DNA of 35,148 nucleotides from Thermococcus sp. (lineage in GTDB: Archaea; Methanobacteriota_B; Thermococci; Thermococcales; Thermococcaceae): NCBI GenBank assembly GCA_027074805.1, contig JALTCK010000033.1, positions 1 through 35,148 of the forward strand, read 5' to 3'. The stretch's first letter is position 1. The number at the start of each line of letters is the position of its first letter. Under the pieces are notes generated by a model, which was not told where the DNA came from, did not search any database, and saw nothing but the letters and a program-made list of their open reading frames with translations. The translations under genes and the position numbers were made by a program. Shown here piece by piece: positions 15,387-22,392 of the stretch.

Positions 15387-16139
15387 TCACCCCAGCTTCT
15401 GGAGGATTTCAAGGGCAGCTTTCCTCCCGCTCAGGAACATCCCGCCGAATATCGGCCCCATCCTCGGCGCTCCAGCCAAAGCGTTTGCCGCCATGCCCGT
15501 AACGTAAAGGCCTGGAAATACCTCCCCCGTGTGCTCCACCGTCAGCTCTTCCCCCTTCTCTGCCCACATCGGTCCCTCGCCGGGAATCCCCTCCATCAGC
15601 CCGCGCTTGAGGAGGTGCTGGCTGATCTGGGCGCCGTGGCCGGTCGAATCAACAACAAATTTAGCTTCGATCGTGAGGGGATCAACGTGAAGGCCCGTCA
15701 TCATCACCGGCGTCCAGTTGATGACGATTCCAGCGACGCGGTTTTCCTTGACGATTAAATCTTCGACCTCAATCATGTTGAAGAACTTCACACCAGCTTT
15801 CACAGCTTTGCTCGCTATAGTGGTTGCCGTCTCTATGGCATCGGCAACGTAGAGGCCGTTTTTGAAGGGTCTGTAGTTTATCCCGAACTCGTCGAGAATT
15901 TCTTTCGCTTCCTCTTGGACGACTATCCTGTTGAAGCCCATCGCACCGCCCCAGATTCCGCCTCCTATTGAGAGCTTCTTCTCGAAGATTGCCACCTTCG
16001 CGCCGTTCTTGGTCATGTAATAGCCAGCGACCATTCCAGAGGGACCGGCACCTACAATGGCAACATCGAGCGAGAGGTTCTCAAGGAGGTCGTTGAAGTA
16101 AGCCTCAACTATTGCCCTGCTTATCTCAACCTCTTTCAT
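15387..16139 (-). CDS. thi4: Thi4-type thiazole synthase (archaeal, cysteine-free)
   Basis: Makes the thiazole half of thiamine from NAD and glycine (ADP-thiazole or the related ribulose 1,5-bisphosphate-type product). A Rossmann dinucleotide fold starts at VAIVGAGPSGMVAGYYM, followed by FEKKLSIGGGIWGGAMGFNRIVV and the C-terminal GLYVTGMAANALAGAPRMGPIFGGMFLSGRKAA. In yeast Thi4 a cysteine after the TTGHD motif donates the sulfur. Here the matching segment is STGHGAQISQHLLKR, with a His near that position, and the whole protein has no cysteine. This is the pattern of the methanogen enzyme that uses sulfide with iron and turns over repeatedly. The ATG at 16139 behind GGGTGATC is preferred over the GTG at 16148. 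It is the first gene of thi4-thiDN, divergent from thiC. Confidence 0.93.
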   Translation of the reverse strand: MKEVEISRAIVEAYFNDLLENLSLDVAIVGAGPSGMVAGYYMTKNGAKVAIFEKKLSIGGGIWGGAMGFNRIVVQEEAKEILDEFGINYRPFKNGLYVADAIETATTIASKAVKAGVKFFNMIEVEDLIVKENRVAGIVINWTPVMMTGLHVDPLTIEAKFVVDSTGHGAQISQHLLKRGLMEGIPGEGPMWAEKGEELTVEHTGEVFPGLYVTGMAANALAGAPRMGPIFGGMFLSGRKAALEILQKLG

Positions 16140-16233
16140 CACGATCACCCAAAACCTTTTAAGCCGCGGTCAAAACTGAGTTTTGAAATTTAAAAACTTT
16201 GTTATAAACTGGTTTTAAAACCGGGTGATTGCG
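16140..16233. promoter_or_regulatory. Divergent thiamine promoter region with repeated palindromic motif
   Basis: A central TTTAAAAAC/GTTTTTAAA block (16186-16198) can serve as TATA box in both directions. A perfect inverted repeat CAAAACTGAGTTTTG (16171-16185) lies near the expected thi4 start site, and GGTTTTAAAACC (16211-16222) lies near the expected thiC start site. Both carry a common AAACTG(A)GTTTT core (16173-16184 and 16206-16216). Placement over the start sites fits a repressor operator; a ThiN-domain regulator (ThiR) is known to control thiamine genes in archaea, but I cannot confirm that this is its site. Confidence 0.5.
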
Positions 16234-17514
16234 ATGACCCAGCTCGAGGCCGCAAAGAGGGGAGAAATAACCGATGAGATGAACTTCATAGCCGAGATGG
16301 AAGGGATAAGCCCTGAAAAGCTCAGGAAGAACGTTGCCAGGGGCCACACCGTCATTTTCCGAAACGTCCGCCACGACTGGGTGAATCCTGTCGCTGTGGG
16401 CAACGTCGTTAGGGTCAAGGTAAACGCAAACATAGGCACCTCCCGCGACATAGTTGATGTAAAGGCCGAGATAGAGAAAGCCAAGACGGCCGTCAAGTAT
16501 GGCGCAGACACCATAATGGACCTCTCAACCGGCGGGGACCTCGACGAGATTAGGAGAACCATAATGCACGCCGTTGACGTGCCGATAGGGACTGTCCCGA
16601 TTTATCAGGCCACCGAGGAGATGCTGGCCAAAGAAAAGGCCATCATCGAGATGAGAGAGGACGACATGTGGAGGGCCGTTGAGAAGCACTTCAGGGACGG
16701 CGTTGACTACGCGACGATTCACGTTGGGGTAACCAGGGAAGTCGTCGAGAAGATGAAGAGGACAAAGCGCGTTGTAGGAATGGTCTCCCGCGGCGGGACG
16801 TTTTTGGCCGCCTGGATACTCCACTGGGGCGAGGAGAACCCGTTCTACAGGGACTACGACTATCTCCTCGAGCTCGCCAAGGAGTACGACGTGGTTCTCA
16901 GCCTGGGAGACGGTATGAGGCCCGGCGGACTGCCCGATGCAGGAGACGAACTCCAGATAGCTGAACTTTACACCCTCGGAAGACTCGTGAGGCGCGCGAG
17001 GGAAGCAGGAGTCCAGACGATGGTGGAGGGACCCGGACATGTCCCCATAGACCAAATAGCGGCCCATGTGAAGCTGGCCAAGGTTGCAACAGACAACGCG
17101 CCCTTCTACGTACTTGGGCCGATAGTCACGGACATCTTTCCGGGTTACGACCACATCACTGCGGCGATAGGAGGGGCAATAGCCGCTTTAAACGGCGCGG
17201 ACTTCCTATGCTACGTGACTCCAGCCGAGCACCTCGGACTGCCAAGGATCGATCACGTGAAGGAGGGAGTAATAGCTGCGAAGATAGCGGCGCATGTTGT
17301 CAATCTAACCCGCTTCGAAGCCGACTTTAAGAAGGACTACCTCATGAGCTTGGCAAGAGGAAAGCTCAACTGGGCTAAGCAGTTCGAGCTGAGCCAGGAT
17401 AAAGAGCGGTTCATTGAGATAAGGAAGGAAAGACCAACCAAAACCGAGGCCTGCTCAATGTGCGGCGACCTCTGCGCGATAAAGCTCATCAACGAGATAC
17501 TTACAGGAGAGTAA
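16234..17514 (+). CDS. thiC: Phosphomethylpyrimidine synthase
   Basis: Radical-SAM-type enzyme that turns aminoimidazole ribotide into hydroxymethylpyrimidine phosphate, the pyrimidine branch of thiamine synthesis. The 426-residue protein has the archaeal/bacterial core length without the long N-terminal extension of plant or Gram-negative forms. Typical blocks are GADTIMDLSTGGDLDEIRR, GTVPIYQA, MVSRGGTFLAAWI, GDGMRPGG and MVEGPGHVPIDQI. The C-terminal cluster motif is ACSMCGDLCAIK (CxxCxxxxC), which holds the [4Fe-4S] cluster outside the main barrel. The ATG at 16234 is set by GGGTGAT a few bases upstream; the GTG at 16225 is part of that site. It shares a control region with the divergent thi4-thiDN. 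Confidence 0.96.
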   Translation: MTQLEAAKRGEITDEMNFIAEMEGISPEKLRKNVARGHTVIFRNVRHDWVNPVAVGNVVRVKVNANIGTSRDIVDVKAEIEKAKTAVKYGADTIMDLSTGGDLDEIRRTIMHAVDVPIGTVPIYQATEEMLAKEKAIIEMREDDMWRAVEKHFRDGVDYATIHVGVTREVVEKMKRTKRVVGMVSRGGTFLAAWILHWGEENPFYRDYDYLLELAKEYDVVLSLGDGMRPGGLPDAGDELQIAELYTLGRLVRRAREAGVQTMVEGPGHVPIDQIAAHVKLAKVATDNAPFYVLGPIVTDIFPGYDHITAAIGGAIAALNGADFLCYVTPAEHLGLPRIDHVKEGVIAAKIAAHVVNLTRFEADFKKDYLMSLARGKLNWAKQFELSQDKERFIEIRKERPTKTEACSMCGDLCAIKLINEILTGE

Positions 17515-17579
17515 TCGGGGATCTAAGAACTGAGATATTGACCTTTCTTCAACTTTTGTAATGAACAAAAGGGAAGAAA
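17515..17579. terminator. Convergent gap between thiC and acdB
   Basis: This 65-base gap holds pyrimidine-rich CCTTTCTTCAACTTTTG on the plus strand and TTCTTCCCTTTTG on the minus strand, with a small inverted repeat CTTTTGTAATGAACAAAAG. It fits termination for both converging transcripts. Confidence 0.4.
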
Positions 17580-18278
17580 TCAGAGGAGCATCCTCGCGTC
17601 GACGGCAACAGCTGAGTCCTCGTAGGCAAATATCGGGTTGATGTCCAGCTCCTTGATCTCCGGAAGCTCGAGGGCGAGCTCGCCTATCTTGACTATGATG
17701 TCGGCAAGGGCCTCGATGTCCACAGGCTTCTCACCGCGCGCTCCAGCGAGGATCGGATAGGCCTTGATCTCCTTTATCATGTCGAGGGCCTCGTCCTTGG
17801 TTATCGGGGCAACACGGAAGGAAACGTCCTTGAGTATCTCGACGAAGATTCCACCGAGACCGAACATGATGGCCGGGCCGAACTGTGGGTCGCGGATCAT
17901 ACCGACTATAACTTCCTTGCCGAGCGGGAGCATCTTGTAAACGATGACTCCCCAGAGGTCTGCATCTGGCTTGTAGTTCTTGGCGTTCTCCATGATGGTC
18001 CTAAAGGCCTGCCTTGCCTCCTCGTCGCTCTTGATGTTGACCTTAACTCCACCGGCGTCGCTCTTGTGGATGATCTGTGGGGAAACGATCTTCATAACGA
18101 CCGGGTAGCCGATCTCCCTGGCGAACTGAACGGCCTCCTCCTCGTTGGTGGCGACCTTAAAGTCCGGAACCGGGACGCCGTAGAGCTTGAGTATCTCCTT
18201 AGCCTCCGGCTCGACGAGCGGCCTGTTCTCGGCCTTGGCCTTCTCGATTATCTCCCTGGCCTTAGCAATCCTGTCCAT
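17580..18278 (-). CDS. acdB: Acetyl-CoA synthetase (ADP-forming), beta subunit
   Basis: ATP-grasp subunit of the energy-conserving enzyme that turns acetyl-CoA, ADP and phosphate into acetate and ATP, the last step of sugar and peptide fermentation in Thermococcales. The protein of about 232 residues shows EPEAKEILKLYGVPVPDF, PVVMKIVSPQIIHKSDAGGVKVNI (with the His that lies close to the ATP site), FGPAIMFGLGGIFVEILKDVSFRVAP and KELDINPIFAY. It matches my memory of the Pyrococcus furiosus ACD I beta chain very closely. The alpha subunit is not beside it, as is usual in this order. The ATG at 18278 follows GAGGTGATTGAT. A TATA-like CTTTTAAC on the minus strand lies about 50 bases upstream. Confidence 0.93.
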   Translation of the reverse strand: MDRIAKAREIIEKAKAENRPLVEPEAKEILKLYGVPVPDFKVATNEEEAVQFAREIGYPVVMKIVSPQIIHKSDAGGVKVNIKSDEEARQAFRTIMENAKNYKPDADLWGVIVYKMLPLGKEVIVGMIRDPQFGPAIMFGLGGIFVEILKDVSFRVAPITKDEALDMIKEIKAYPILAGARGEKPVDIEALADIIVKIGELALELPEIKELDINPIFAYEDSAVAVDARMLL

Positions 18279-18380
18279 ATCAATCACCTCATCAGCTTGA
18301 CATTTCCCAATCCGACCGGGCAGTTAAAAGGGTTTCCATTTGCCAACATTTCGTTTCGGCTCGATTTGAAGTGATGACAG

Positions 18381-18417
18381 GGGTATAAATACCGTGCCGC
18401 CGAAAGGGATATAGGTG
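18381..18417 (+). promoter_or_regulatory. TATA box and ribosome binding site deciding the start at 18424
   Basis: GGGTATAAAT (18381-18390) is a strong TATA box. A start site about 25 bases downstream leaves a leader of only about 13 nt, which includes AGGTGA at 18414-18418 and supports the GTG at 18424 over the in-frame GTG at 18415 that is itself part of the binding site. Confidence 0.55.
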
Positions 18418-18423
18418 AATTCT

Positions 18424-19728
18424 GTGAAGAGAAAGATGATCGCTGGTATTGGAGGTATCTTGATTTTGATCTTGGCGGTTTTTTCTTTCCAGGGGGAAAA
18501 GGCCATGGGAAGTGACACAACAGTTGTCTTGTATAACTCTGCGAAGATTGGGGTTGTAGAGAAAACTCTAGAGCTTGAACTAAACGAGGGTATGACCAAG
18601 GTTCCATTAAACGAACTGGCCGGGCTCAACATAGCCGAGGTCACGATAAGACCCCTCTCCGGGGGGGTTCAGGTTCTCGGCGTCTTCAGCCGGGGCTCGA
18701 ACGGTGACGTCTACAGTGCCAACGTTGGCGGCGAGGTGGAGATAAAGCTCAGGAGCGGCGAGGTCATCAAAGGCAAGTTCCTCGGCTTCAAAAACGGGAA
18801 GATAGCGGTCGAGGGAGACGGCTACTACCTCATAAACCCGAACGAAGTTGCCTATTTTAAGGCCACGAACCTCGAGGGGAAGGCGAATGCCTACGCGGTT
18901 TTGCAGGCGGACAAGGCCGGAAAGTACAACATCAGCGTAACCTACCGCGTCGCCAACATGAGCTGGGAGAGCAGGTACAAGCTCTACATAGGCGACGACG
19001 CCAAGCTCTACGGCTACATCGTGCTCAACAACCCGACGGCTCAGGAGTTCAAGGACGCAAAGGTTCTCCTCGTCGCCGGCGACGTCCAGCTCTACCAGGC
19101 CCTCCCGCAGCCGCGCGTCCTATACGCGAAGGCCGGTACGGGCGTCGAGACGGTTGAAGTGGGCCAGCCCGAGAAGGTCGAAGCCTTCTACCTCTACAAG
19201 CTGGGAATAGTGGACCTAAACCCCTCGAGCACCATGATGTATCCGTACATCTCTATGGAAGTGCCCTTTGAGAGGGAATACCTCTACGAGAGCTGGCCAG
19301 GGAACGGCGAGAGGCCGGTCTACGAGTCGATATCCTTCAAGACCGACAAAGTCCTCCCGGCTGGGATAGTTGAGATTTACAGGGAGACCGATGATGGAGC
19401 GCTGCTGATAGGCGAGAGGCACATAGAGCACACTCCCAAGGGCGAGTCGCTGAGGATAGGCCTGGGCAGGGACTATGACCTTAAAGGAACCACCACGATA
19501 CTCGAGCAGAAGAATGGCGAGGGCTACGCCTACTACAAGATACAGATAACCCTCGAGAACTTCGGTAATGAGACCAAGACGGTGATAGTCAGGCACCACA
19601 AGTGGGGGAAGATCGTCAGTTCGAGCATCGAGCCCATCGACGAGACGGCGAACTACGTGGAGTTCAAGGTAACGCTTAAGCCGGGAGAAAAGAAGGATAT
19701 AGTCTTCGACTACGAAAACCGATGGTGA
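18424..19728 (+). CDS. DUF4139-like extracellular protein with an embedded small barrel-like segment
   Basis: A 434-residue protein with an N-terminal hydrophobic signal or anchor (MIAGIGGILILILAVFSFQGEKAMG) followed by an extracellular beta-rich body. The central YNISVTYRVANMSWESRYKLYIGDDAKLYGYIVLNNPT and the final KTVIVRHHKWGKIVSSSIEP...LKPGEKKDIVFDYENRW match the layout of DUF4139 proteins, whose members are mostly beta-sandwich proteins of unknown role. Residues about 95-140 (GGEVEIKLRSGEVIKGKFLGFKNGKIAVEGDGYYLINPNEVAYFK) read like a small Sm/SH3-type barrel inside it. The start is GTG at 18424. It is divergent from acdB, and its stop abuts the stop of a converging small gene. Function unknown; surface location is inferred. 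Confidence 0.75.
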   Translation: MKRKMIAGIGGILILILAVFSFQGEKAMGSDTTVVLYNSAKIGVVEKTLELELNEGMTKVPLNELAGLNIAEVTIRPLSGGVQVLGVFSRGSNGDVYSANVGGEVEIKLRSGEVIKGKFLGFKNGKIAVEGDGYYLINPNEVAYFKATNLEGKANAYAVLQADKAGKYNISVTYRVANMSWESRYKLYIGDDAKLYGYIVLNNPTAQEFKDAKVLLVAGDVQLYQALPQPRVLYAKAGTGVETVEVGQPEKVEAFYLYKLGIVDLNPSSTMMYPYISMEVPFEREYLYESWPGNGERPVYESISFKTDKVLPAGIVEIYRETDDGALLIGERHIEHTPKGESLRIGLGRDYDLKGTTTILEQKNGEGYAYYKIQITLENFGNETKTVIVRHHKWGKIVSSSIEPIDETANYVEFKVTLKPGEKKDIVFDYENRW

Positions 19729-19962
19729 TCAGCTTTTCCTTAGCGTTATCTCGAACCTCTTTTCTCCTTTTGTTACGTCCAGAACGAGACTCTTGTCGTA
19801 GTCGATGAACTTCGTCCCGACTATCGCGTAGCCCTCGCCCTTAAGGAAGTCTGCAATTTTGAGGCCAAGATCCTCAAAGAACTCGGCGGCCATTGTTGCC
19901 ATGCTTGGCTCCTTTATCCCGAGTTCATCGTGATACCTTCTTGCGACTTCGAAAACATCCAT
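19729..19962 (-). CDS. Hypothetical small protein, 77 residues
   Basis: I do not recognise a family. MDVFEVARRYHDELGIKEPSMATMAAEFFEDLGLKIADFLKGEGYAIVGTKFIDYDKSLVLDVTKGEKRFEITLRKS reads as an N-terminal helical half and a C-terminal beta half, soluble and charged. Two ATG codons are possible: 19974, which is part of a GGTGGTG stretch, and 19962, which follows that stretch and is preferred. The stop codon directly abuts the stop of the DUF4139-like gene (TGA|TCA), a fully convergent pair without spacer. It has no obvious partner gene. Coding nature is supported by the binding site and by ordinary codon use. Confidence 0.65.
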   Translation of the reverse strand: MDVFEVARRYHDELGIKEPSMATMAAEFFEDLGLKIADFLKGEGYAIVGTKFIDYDKSLVLDVTKGEKRFEITLRKS

Positions 19963-20020
19963 GGGCACCACCATTTAAACTACCTTCTGCTAAGATAAAA
20001 CGGTTGCGGTAAAAAGAAAA

Positions 20021-21706
20021 TCAGAGGCGACGCCTAATTGCAAGGACAGCAATGCCCAGAAGCATTATCAAACCTGGGCCGCAGATGCCCCCGCCAGCGC
20101 TGGAACTGGAGGGGGTTGAGGAAGGTACAGAGGTCTCTGTGGGCGTAGTGGAAGTAGTGGTTGAAGTGGGGGTAGCAGTTGAGGTCTGGGTTACGGTGCT
20201 TGTTGTAGTGGTCGTGAAGGTAGCTGTGCTCGTTGTACTGGTTGTTGTACTTGTTACCGAAGTTGTGGTTGTGGAGGTGCCTGTAGTCGTGGTTTCGGGC
20301 GGTTTGGGCCCGTAGTAGTACTGGAGTATAACCGGTAAGGATACATCCTTTGGAATGGCACTGCTCTCCTTTACAGTGGGTTTAACCTCAGAGGGTTCAA
20401 TGTGTGGGGCGGCAATGGTGGGGTTAGGGGAATAAGTCAATGCCTTGAAAGACTGATAAATCAGGTTGGAATCCTTGACACCGTTATTAAAGATGGCGCC
20501 ACTGGTTGGGAGCTTGAGTATCCAGGCACTGGTCTGCGCCTTCCCGAAGCTGGAGGTTGAACCAAGGATCACTATACCCTTTGGGGACCCAACCAGGCTA
20601 AACGCGCGTTCGTTGTCTTTTCCACCGTAAATTTTCTGCCAATCCGCCTTTCCGGTGCTGGGTGAGAAGCTGATGATCCATGTCTTAGAACCTCCACTGG
20701 CGGAAGCACTGTACGTGTATCCCGTCAAGAATCCACAGTATGGATTGAACACTGCTAAAGAGGTCCCGACGTCAACGCCGGTTCCACCGTAAGTCCGCAC
20801 CCACTTCAGATCTCCACTGGAGTTAAGCCTTCCAACCCAGAGGTCATAGTCACCAGCACCGAAGCTCTTTGTGGATCCAACGAAAATCACGTCTCCGTCC
20901 AGCAAACTTATTCCAGACACCCACTCGTTGTCAACTCCTCCAAGTATCTTGTTCCAGATAAGGTCCCCATTGCTATCCAGTTTAAGTATCCATCCGTTTC
21001 CTCCCTCTCCGAAATGGTTGTATGGAGCGGAGACGCTCAACCAGTACACGCCCCCGACGTAGATGTTGTTTGAGTCATCAATTGCAACTGAGTCTCCCCA
21101 GTCCCAATTGGTTCTGCCGTAAGTCTTGCTCCAAACCACATCCCCAGTTCCACTTAGCTTTAGAATCCAGAGATCCGAGGACTTCCCTGGGTTGGCCCCA
21201 TAGCTCGTGGTTCCACCTACTATCACTATCTTGCCCGTGTGGTCGATTGCGACGTCCATTGCCCTGTCATCTCCAGGCCCACCGTACGTTCTCTGCCATC
21301 GTATTCTCCCGTCTGGATAGAGACGGAGTACCCAGACGTCATAGCTTCCAGCACCGTAGCTCTCGGTAGCTCCAACGACTATGATGTCCCCGTTAGGTCC
21401 TATTGTGACCCCGGTGGGATAGTCATCTTTTGAGCCTCCATACACCTTGGCCCATTCAACTACCCCATAGGGAGAAAACTTAATCACAAGAACGTCGCCG
21501 TTGTACTTCTCCATTGCGACCCATCCAACCGCGATAATACTCCCATCATCAAGCTGGGTTGCAGCATTGAGACGCAACCATCCGGATCCCCCGAGACTTT
21601 CTATCCAGTATGCCTGGGACTCATCTGCACCTACACTAAGAAACCCTGCCGTGCTGAAAAGCAGGAAGGACACTAAGAGTAAGACCGTCAGCTTTGTCGC
21701 CATCAT
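20021..21706 (-). CDS. Secreted beta-propeller protein with Thr-rich stalk and CGP-CTERM surface anchor
   Basis: A cell-surface protein of 561 residues. An N-terminal signal (KLTVLLLVSFLLFSTAGFLSVGA) is followed by seven repeats of about 50 residues built on WxKxYGGxxDD...GDIIVVGxTxSYGAG...DxWxLKL, the layout of a seven-bladed beta-propeller of the SBBP type. A spacer (residues about 400-455) leads to a stalk of Thr/Ser repeats (TTTTGTSTTTTSVTSTTTS), a likely O-glycosylation zone, and then GGICGPGLIMLLGIAVLAIRRR. This last piece is the CGP-CTERM signal, known only from Thermococcales and relatives and thought to be processed and attached to membrane lipid. ATG at 21706 or 21703; GGAGGT precedes both. 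The plus-strand ORF 20052-20315 is only the shadow of the stalk. The ligand or partner is unknown. Confidence 0.88.
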   Translation of the reverse strand: MMATKLTVLLLVSFLLFSTAGFLSVGADESQAYWIESLGGSGWLRLNAATQLDDGSIIAVGWVAMEKYNGDVLVIKFSPYGVVEWAKVYGGSKDDYPTGVTIGPNGDIIVVGATESYGAGSYDVWVLRLYPDGRIRWQRTYGGPGDDRAMDVAIDHTGKIVIVGGTTSYGANPGKSSDLWILKLSGTGDVVWSKTYGRTNWDWGDSVAIDDSNNIYVGGVYWLSVSAPYNHFGEGGNGWILKLDSNGDLIWNKILGGVDNEWVSGISLLDGDVIFVGSTKSFGAGDYDLWVGRLNSSGDLKWVRTYGGTGVDVGTSLAVFNPYCGFLTGYTYSASASGGSKTWIISFSPSTGKADWQKIYGGKDNERAFSLVGSPKGIVILGSTSSFGKAQTSAWILKLPTSGAIFNNGVKDSNLIYQSFKALTYSPNPTIAAPHIEPSEVKPTVKESSAIPKDVSLPVILQYYYGPKPPETTTTGTSTTTTSVTSTTTSTTSTATFTTTTTSTVTQTSTATPTSTTTSTTPTETSVPSSTPSSSSAGGGICGPGLIMLLGIAVLAIRRRL

Positions 21707-21774
21707 ACCACCTCCATGGTAACGACCCTAATAAGTTAGGAGTTTCAACTAAATAAGTTTAACTCACTCCAAAA

Positions 21775-21783
21775 GCTTAAAAC
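21775..21783 (+). promoter_or_regulatory. TATA box for the SWIM protein gene
   Basis: GCTTAAAAC is centred about 26 bases before the ATG at 21805, so the transcript may be leaderless; the GAGGTG in front of the ATG is only two bases away, too close for normal use. On the minus strand AAACTTATTTA (about 21750-21760) may drive the propeller gene. Confidence 0.4.
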
Positions 21784-21804
21784 ACCTTCAACCAGAGAGG
21801 TGTC

Positions 21805-22353
21805 ATGCAGCTTGAAGAGGGCACAATCAAGAAGGGTGATAGATACTACAGAAGGGGTAAAGTCCTCTGGGTCGTCAAGTACGGGGAGAGGCTGTTCTCA
21901 AAGGTGCTCGGGACTTATCCCTATTACGTTGAACTGGATCTTAAAACTGGCAAAAACGTGTGCACCTGTCCGCTTGGGGGAGACTGTAAGCACGTGGCCG
22001 CCACAATGAAAGCCTATGATAGCGGGGCCTACTTTGAGGCACTCTCAAAAAGCGTGGAGGTGTTTCCAGAAGCCACTGCTATGGAGTTTCTAAGCGAGGT
22101 CCCTGAACTGGCTCTCGATGTAACCCTCAAGGAACTAAAATTCTCCCTCAGCACGGACGAGAGCGGAAGCGAGGTAGCATGGCTCTTCCGTAGGGCCATA
22201 AAGCTCATAGAAAAGAGCGGGAGGGAGGAAGCTCTCCACATCCTGGAGGAGGTTCTTGAAGAGTACAAGCACGTGTTTCCGGACTATGACCTAACGATAA
22301 AGCTTGAGAAGGAACTAAGAGCCATTGAAGCCTCGTTTCAAAAAGCCTTATAA
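21805..22353 (+). CDS. SWIM zinc finger protein next to reverse gyrase
   Basis: A 182-residue protein with a SWIM-type zinc motif, CTCPLGGDCKHVAA (CxCx(n)CxH), at about residues 53-66, preceded by a beta-rich lead-in (YRRGKVLWVVKYGERLFSKVLGTYPYYVELDL) as in other SWIM proteins. SWIM domains bind DNA or protein partners. The C-terminal part is helical and charged (EVAWLFRRAIKLIEKSGREEALHILEEVLEEYKHVFPDY), resembling a small repeat bundle. It lies 39 bases before reverse gyrase in the same direction, although reverse gyrase has its own TATA box at the end of this gene. A role with reverse gyrase or in recombination is only suggested by the position. Confidence 0.85.
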   Translation: MQLEEGTIKKGDRYYRRGKVLWVVKYGERLFSKVLGTYPYYVELDLKTGKNVCTCPLGGDCKHVAATMKAYDSGAYFEALSKSVEVFPEATAMEFLSEVPELALDVTLKELKFSLSTDESGSEVAWLFRRAIKLIEKSGREEALHILEEVLEEYKHVFPDYDLTIKLEKELRAIEASFQKAL

Positions 22354-22354
22354 A
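22347..22354 (+). promoter_or_regulatory. TATA box of reverse gyrase overlapping the SWIM stop codon
   Basis: CCTTATAAAC overlaps the TAA of the SWIM gene and is about 42 bases before the reverse gyrase ATG. The expected start site leaves a leader of about 17 nt that contains GGGTGAG, so reverse gyrase can be expressed independently of the SWIM gene. Confidence 0.5.
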
Positions 22355-22392
22355 CCCACCACTACTCAAAATAAAACTTAGAGGGTGAGATA

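Noticed and set aside
20052-20315. 87-residue plus-strand ORF full of Val and Glu (VVVEVGVAVEVWVTVLVVV)
   Set aside because: It is the reverse-strand shadow of the Thr/Ser-rich stalk of the propeller protein; the composition follows from the ACN codon repeats.
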